Both the position numbers and the translations under genes were made by a program. Shown here piece by piece: positions 30,065 through 34,035 of a DNA stretch of 34,035 nt (positions are counted from its first letter, which is position 1; each line of letters opens with the position of its first letter). Source of the DNA: CAZUVM01 sp964623885. GTDB lineage: Bacteria; Verrucomicrobiota; Verrucomicrobiia; Limisphaerales; UBA8199. The notes beneath the pieces were generated by a model, which worked only from the letters and a program-made list of their open reading frames with translations, made no database searches and was not told the origin of the DNA. Location of the stretch: positions 1-34,035 of the forward strand of contig CAZUVM010000078.1 in the NCBI GenBank assembly GCA_964623885.1, written 5' to 3'.

Positions 30065-31183
30065 ATGACCAAGCAATTACCTCTTTTGGAATTCATTGCA
30101 TATTTTTTTACAATCACACTCTGCGCGCGTGCGGCGAACACCGCGCTGCCGCGCAGCACCTCCGAGGCACAGGGCGTTCCATCGGCGGCGATTCTGGATT
30201 TTGTCGAAGCGTTGAAAAGCAAAGGCGGCACGATGCACAGTTTTATGATCGTGCGCCACGGCCGGGTCATTGCGGAGGGATGGTGGAAACCAGAAGCAGC
30301 CGACAAACCGCATATCTTGAATTCTGTCACCAAGAGCTTTACGGCCACCGCCGTTGGACTGGCAATTCACGAGGGTAAGTTGAGCCTCGAGGATCCTGTG
30401 CTCAAATTCTTCCCCGCCGATGCCCCGGCAGATCCGTCCGTGAACCTGAAGGCGATGAAGGTGCGCGACCTGCTGACTATGACCTGTGGTCACGAAACCG
30501 AAGCCAAAGTGGTCGGAGGGCCAACGGTAAAGCAATTCCTCGCGCATCCGGTTCCGCACGAGCCTGGAACGCATTTCCAGTACAACACCCTGGGTAGTTA
30601 CGTGCTGTCGGCCATCCTTACCAAGGCGACCGGGCAGACCACCCTGGACTATCTCAAACCCCGATTATTCGAACCGCTGGGGATCGAAATTCCCCGTTGG
30701 AACAGCAGTCCCGAAGGTTATTCCATCGGCGGCTATGGTCTTTACCTCCATACGGAAGACATCGCCAAGTTCGGCCAGCTTTACCTGCAAAAAGGAAAAT
30801 GGAATGGCCAACAGTTAATCCCGTTGACCTGGATCGCACAGGCAACTGCCATGCAGGTGCCCAACGATAAGGAGGATCACGCCAAAATGGGCCCGGACTG
30901 GAGAGAAGGCTATGGCTTTCAGTTCTGGCGTTGCCAGCATGGTGCGTTTCGTGGCGACGGCGCCGGAGGACAAATTGTAGCGGTTCTTCCCGAGCAGGAC
31001 ATGGTCGTCGCCATGACGGCCCAGAACGGCCATATGCACGAAGAATTGAACGCCATTTGGGACCATCTGCTGCCGGCCTGCAAGGCGGCGGCGCTTCCCG
31101 AGGATTCGGCCGGCCAGGAAAAACTGAAACAGGCTGTCTCCGAGTTGGCGGTTGGCTCAGTTGCCCAAAACACCAAACCCTAA
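30065..31183 (+). CDS. Exported serine beta-lactamase/esterase-family hydrolase
   Basis: This 372-residue protein has a signal peptide (about 1-24, ending ARAA) and a class-C beta-lactamase/esterase fold. Ser87 and Lys90 lie in NSVTKS (SxxK), Tyr173 in FQYNTLGSYVL is the second catalytic position, and a late 'GDGAGGQIVAVLPEQDMV' fits the third strand. Known members are penicillin-binding-protein-like esterases, carboxypeptidases or lactamases, and sequence alone does not tell these apart. The start at 30065 begins the signal; an upstream frame to 30005 is not supported. It lies 99 bases after the Mo hydroxylase and 57 bases before the propeller gene. Confidence 0.85.
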   Translation: MTKQLPLLEFIAYFFTITLCARAANTALPRSTSEAQGVPSAAILDFVEALKSKGGTMHSFMIVRHGRVIAEGWWKPEAADKPHILNSVTKSFTATAVGLAIHEGKLSLEDPVLKFFPADAPADPSVNLKAMKVRDLLTMTCGHETEAKVVGGPTVKQFLAHPVPHEPGTHFQYNTLGSYVLSAILTKATGQTTLDYLKPRLFEPLGIEIPRWNSSPEGYSIGGYGLYLHTEDIAKFGQLYLQKGKWNGQQLIPLTWIAQATAMQVPNDKEDHAKMGPDWREGYGFQFWRCQHGAFRGDGAGGQIVAVLPEQDMVVAMTAQNGHMHEELNAIWDHLLPACKAAALPEDSAGQEKLKQAVSELAVGSVAQNTKP

Positions 31184-31240
31184 CCGCCAAGCATGGCCTC
31201 AACTGACCTGGTGCAGGCCTCTTTGGAAGGCAAGTTATCG

Positions 31241-32335
31241 ATGAATACCACAATCCGTACTTTGTTTGCTGTATTTTTGGTGATCGGAATTTCCTCTACC
31301 CGTGCGCCCGCGGCGACGCCGTCCACCGCCGCGCCGTGTATGGCGGTGCTCGATCGTTTCACGGCCGCCGAGGTGCCTGCCTTTGGCGCGAGTGAAACCG
31401 TGGCGCCAATCGGCAGATGGACCAATGGAATAACGCCTGACGACCTGCCCGGGAAAGGCCTGGCACAGCACCCGATGTTGTATGTCGGTGAGAACTACAA
31501 CAAGATGTTCATTGTCAGGGATGGCAACGTGATCTGGACCTATTCCACGGGCGCCGGCTACGAATTTGATGATGTCTGGATGCTCTCCAACGGCAACATT
31601 CTCTTCACCCGCATGGAATACGTTGCCGAGATCACACCGGATAAGAAAGTGGTTTGGCGCTATGACTGCAGCAAAGCCCCCGGCACCAACCATACTGAAG
31701 TTCATACATGTCAACCTGTCGGACTGGACAAGGTTATGTTCGTTGTAAACGGACTGCCGCCCAAGCTGATGATCGTCAACATCAAGACCGGGGCCACCGA
31801 GGTTGAGCATGAGCTCCCGTTCCGCCAGCCACCCAACCCTAACGGCATTCATGGGCAGTTCCGTCGGGCTCGCGTTACTGCTCAGGGAACCTACCTGGTC
31901 TCGTTCCTGGGAATGGGCTGCGTCGTTGAGTACGACAAGGACTTTAAAGAGATCTGGAGATACAAAAGCCGGCAGCCCTGGTCGGCCCTTCGCCTCAAGA
32001 ACGGCAATACGTTGATCACTGATGAGGCGGAAAGCCTTACGGGCGAGGTCAATTCCAAGGGAGAGACGGTATGGGAATTCAGCACCCGGAACGACCTGCC
32101 GGCGGCTTATCAATTCAGTTCCGCGCCGCAGACCTGCACGCGCCTGGCCAATGGCAACACCATCTTTACCTCCCGTGGCGACAGGAATGGTAATGGCCCC
32201 CAGCTTGTCGAAGTCTCGCCCGACAAAAAGGTCGTCTGGGTGTTACAGGATTGGAAGACGCTTGGCCCCGCAACCACGGTGCAGATCCTGGACGATCCCG
32301 GGATTCCTGAGAATCCCGGCGAATCGGAACATTAA
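31241..32335 (+). CDS. Exported PQQ-like beta-propeller protein
   Basis: A 364-residue protein has a signal peptide (about 1-25, cleaved after a 'TRAPA' segment) and repeated propeller blades. Each has an inner strand like 'DGNVIWTYS', 'DKKVVWRYD', 'FKEIWRYKS', 'GETVWEFS' or 'DKKVVWVLQ', followed by an NGN turn ('LSNGNILFT', 'LKNGNTLIT', 'LANGNTIFT'). Such propellers can be BamB-like scaffolds, arylsulfotransferase-like enzymes or PQQ-type domains. The metal- and PQQ-binding residues are not evident, so a binding role is more likely. It follows the hydrolase on the same strand. The start at 31241 begins the signal peptide; an earlier frame to 31193 adds nothing convincing. Confidence 0.75.
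   Translation: MNTTIRTLFAVFLVIGISSTRAPAATPSTAAPCMAVLDRFTAAEVPAFGASETVAPIGRWTNGITPDDLPGKGLAQHPMLYVGENYNKMFIVRDGNVIWTYSTGAGYEFDDVWMLSNGNILFTRMEYVAEITPDKKVVWRYDCSKAPGTNHTEVHTCQPVGLDKVMFVVNGLPPKLMIVNIKTGATEVEHELPFRQPPNPNGIHGQFRRARVTAQGTYLVSFLGMGCVVEYDKDFKEIWRYKSRQPWSALRLKNGNTLITDEAESLTGEVNSKGETVWEFSTRNDLPAAYQFSSAPQTCTRLANGNTIFTSRGDRNGNGPQLVEVSPDKKVVWVLQDWKTLGPATTVQILDDPGIPENPGESEH
32298..32319. other. Hairpin in the last codons of the propeller gene
   Basis: ccgggattc (32298-32306) pairs perfectly with gaatcccgg (32311-32319) around ctga, just before the stop codon at 32333-32335. It may end transcription or protect the 3' end, though no T-run follows. It sits where two genes converge. Confidence 0.45.
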
Positions 32336-32360
32336 CTGATCGACTGCGGCGTCCCCAGCC

Positions 32361-34035
32361 TCAAGGAATGGGATCAAGCTTGAGGTAATCGAGTCCAACC
32401 ATGTAGCTCTTGGCGGCCTTGTCGTTGGCTCCAGTGATTTCAACGGTGAACTTGTGTTCACCTGAAGAAAGGTCAAGGTCGCCCAAACTCATCACGCCGG
32501 ACGGGACTACTGAGCCGTGATAGAAATCGATTGGCTCACCGAGCTTGGCTCCGTCCATATAAAGTTGAGCGATCCCGTAATCGGGCGCTTTGGTGAACTG
32601 GGCGCTTAGCTTGTATTTTCCGTTCTTTTTTACAGATAGAGCGAGATCGAGTTTGTCACCGGGTTTGGCACCGGTCCACCAGAGTTGGGCTTCGTTGCCC
32701 CATTCCCCAGGCCACGCGCTCATTTCCTGCTCATGGGGATCGCCGCCGGTTTTGCTGAGGACCTTCATCTGCTCCCCTTCGATTGCGCCCTTGGTTTTTG
32801 AGGTCTGCAAATCCGTCCAGTAACCGACGCGCTGGCCAATCGGGACGGACAGGTAGGGATCCTTTCCTCCGGCTGCTAAATACCAATACGCGGTGGCGGC
32901 GAAGAGGGTAGGGCGCTGATTAGGAAAGTATTTCTCGATGCATCCTTCAAAGGACTGGTGGAACGGGACTTCATCAGGGATGTGCCAGCGGTTTACTGAG
33001 ACATGACCCTTGTTGTTGCCGTCGTTATGGGTCTGGTTGTGAAAGGCATTTTGAAACAGCACCGGGTCACCCCAGGCATAACCGAAATAGTCCTCGGAGC
33101 CAGTCCCGAACGTGGAAGGAAACTTCTCGCCATCGACGAAAAATTTCTCGTCACCTTCGCCCCACCAACCGCCGCGCGGATTCCAGATATGCAGCATCAC
33201 GCCGACGAACCGCCCGGCGCCTTGCGCTTTGACGATAGGCCAATCGATTTTCCGTTCCGGTTCGCTAGGAAGAAGCGCGTCGCGATGCCATTTGGCGTGG
33301 AAGCGTGCGAGCTCTTGGGCGGGCACGGATAGTGGCGCCTGGGTAATCTCGAATGAGAGATCACGTTTCGTTTTGCCTTCGTTGACCATTTGGATTTGGG
33401 CGCTCCTGCCGAATGGCATGTACCAGTTACAATAGAACCAGCCTTCACTGGTCATCCCAAGAGGCAAGGATTGATATTCGTTTGCGCCGGGAGCCGTGCC
33501 GAAGAAGTCGCCCAGGGGCGCCCAGACGCTTGGTTCGGTTTCACCGTCCCACTTGATCTGCAAAGCCAGCTCACGAAGGCAAGTTCGATCAGCGGGCGTA
33601 ACCGGAAGATCCAATCTCACGCGGAGCCGAGTGATAGCGGATGGACCCGAGATTTTGGCGACGGTCGCGGTTTTGCCTCCGCCGACTTTAATCGATTTTG
33701 TAAGGAGTTTTTGGCCTGGCAGATCGGGCAGGCACGCGGGGCCGCAATGGCTGAGCAGATCATTGGCTTTGTCCAAAGCGGCGAGCGAGGCTCCGTCCAA
33801 ATCCCGGGTGAAGGTCGGGACCTGGGTGTGCTTGGGAAACGTGGAATAGGTGAAGTGGTAATAAAGGCCCCAGCCTTTGTCGGCGACGATCTTACACGAT
33901 TTCTGATAAGGGATAGGCGTGTAATTGTTCCATCCGCGACCGACGGTGTGGACGATCGCCGAACGAGTGAACGGAGCATTCTTGCGATCGAAATACCCAA
34001 TGAATGGCAGATCCACAGCAGGTTCAGCAGCGCCG
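32361..34035 (-). CDS. DUF2961 (GH172-type) glycoside hydrolase, N-terminus beyond the window
   Basis: The frame stays open to the right edge (it continues GAAEPAVDLPFIGYF...), so the true start and any signal peptide are outside. The DUF2961 signature is strong: 'GGWWGEGDEKFFVDGEKFPS' followed by TFGTGSEDYFGYAWG. The paired acidic residues there (GEGDE, GSEDY) fit an acid/base role. Known of the family: GH172 enzymes include difructose-anhydride and arabinan-acting members. After about residue 420 a beta-sandwich tail ('LDLALSVKKNGKYKLSAQFTK', 'GEHKFTVEITG') looks like a carbohydrate-binding module. It converges on the propeller gene. Confidence 0.85.
   Translation of the reverse strand, partial: GAAEPAVDLPFIGYFDRKNAPFTRSAIVHTVGRGWNNYTPIPYQKSCKIVADKGWGLYYHFTYSTFPKHTQVPTFTRDLDGASLAALDKANDLLSHCGPACLPDLPGQKLLTKSIKVGGGKTATVAKISGPSAITRLRVRLDLPVTPADRTCLRELALQIKWDGETEPSVWAPLGDFFGTAPGANEYQSLPLGMTSEGWFYCNWYMPFGRSAQIQMVNEGKTKRDLSFEITQAPLSVPAQELARFHAKWHRDALLPSEPERKIDWPIVKAQGAGRFVGVMLHIWNPRGGWWGEGDEKFFVDGEKFPSTFGTGSEDYFGYAWGDPVLFQNAFHNQTHNDGNNKGHVSVNRWHIPDEVPFHQSFEGCIEKYFPNQRPTLFAATAYWYLAAGGKDPYLSVPIGQRVGYWTDLQTSKTKGAIEGEQMKVLSKTGGDPHEQEMSAWPGEWGNEAQLWWTGAKPGDKLDLALSVKKNGKYKLSAQFTKAPDYGIAQLYMDGAKLGEPIDFYHGSVVPSGVMSLGDLDLSSGEHKFTVEITGANDKAAKSYMVGLDYLKLDPIP

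Noticed and set aside
1..34035. CRISPR arrays, rRNA, tRNA or phage modules
   Set aside because: I looked for regularly spaced repeats, conserved RNA cores and phage structural genes on both strands and saw none. The holin-family name at 516-932 reflects a superfamily label, not a prophage.

Overview
The window looks like chromosomal DNA of a soil or freshwater Verrucomicrobiota, probably near the Pedosphaera/Limisphaerales lineage. This is an inference from four things: moderately GC-rich DNA; the style of the proteins (Ig-like/'FYRLVTP' surface proteins, a large AmpG-type carrier, a DUF2961/GH172 enzyme, a sigma-70 with a long low-complexity N-terminus); frequent 4-base ATGA/GTGA stop-start overlaps with weak Shine-Dalgarno sites; and several kinds of short palindromic intergenic repeat that I remember as common in this phylum. 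No search was run.

Layout. The left edge holds the first 23 codons of an IS1634/IS4-type transposase (1-70, minus). A minus-strand envelope-stress style trio follows (DUF883/YqjD-like, holin-superfamily/YqjE-like, YqjK-like; 220-1233), then two small unknown genes (1497-2291). Next come a 981-residue four-helix membrane protein with long coiled coils on both sides of the membrane (2405-5350, minus) and a membrane-anchored SGNH hydrolase (5590-6777, minus). 6926-9023 is a compact ExbB-ExbD-TonB-like operon with a small membrane zinc-ribbon protein. Its ExbD-like and ExbB-like subunits both appear to have Ala at a polar residue normally linked to proton conduction. guaB (9113-10672, minus) faces it across a hairpin.

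10877-13398 is a four-gene run: an exported PLC-like phosphodiesterase, a double zf-TFIIB protein, a 3-hydroxyisobutyrate-dehydrogenase-type oxidoreductase with an altered substrate signature, and an unknown. 13677-17883 begins with a FIST sensor protein, followed by a lipoprotein, three uncharacterised membrane proteins and a CPBP (CAAX-type) protease. 17894-18715 is a frameshifted, deleted remnant of a large Ig-like surface protein. 18719-19060 is gene-free and holds nested palindromes, a 28-bp inverted repeat and a purine-rich tract.

19069-24813 (all minus) carries an AmpG-type carrier with a ~220-residue periplasmic insertion, ileS whose stop codon lies in a dispersed repeat, and a small membrane protein. 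rpoD (25302-27194) ends at a clear intrinsic terminator. 27373-29966 is an IorA/IorB-type molybdenum hydroxylase pair with a Tat signal on the large subunit. It is followed by an exported serine beta-lactamase/esterase, an exported beta-propeller protein and, convergent at the right edge, a partial DUF2961/GH172-type glycosidase (from 32361).

I see no CRISPR array, tRNA, rRNA or prophage. Nothing here is convincingly a new defence system. The best candidates for undescribed biology are the ExbBD variant, the two-sided coiled-coil membrane protein, the AmpG carrier with a periplasmic domain, and the unknown membrane cluster next to the FIST and CPBP genes.
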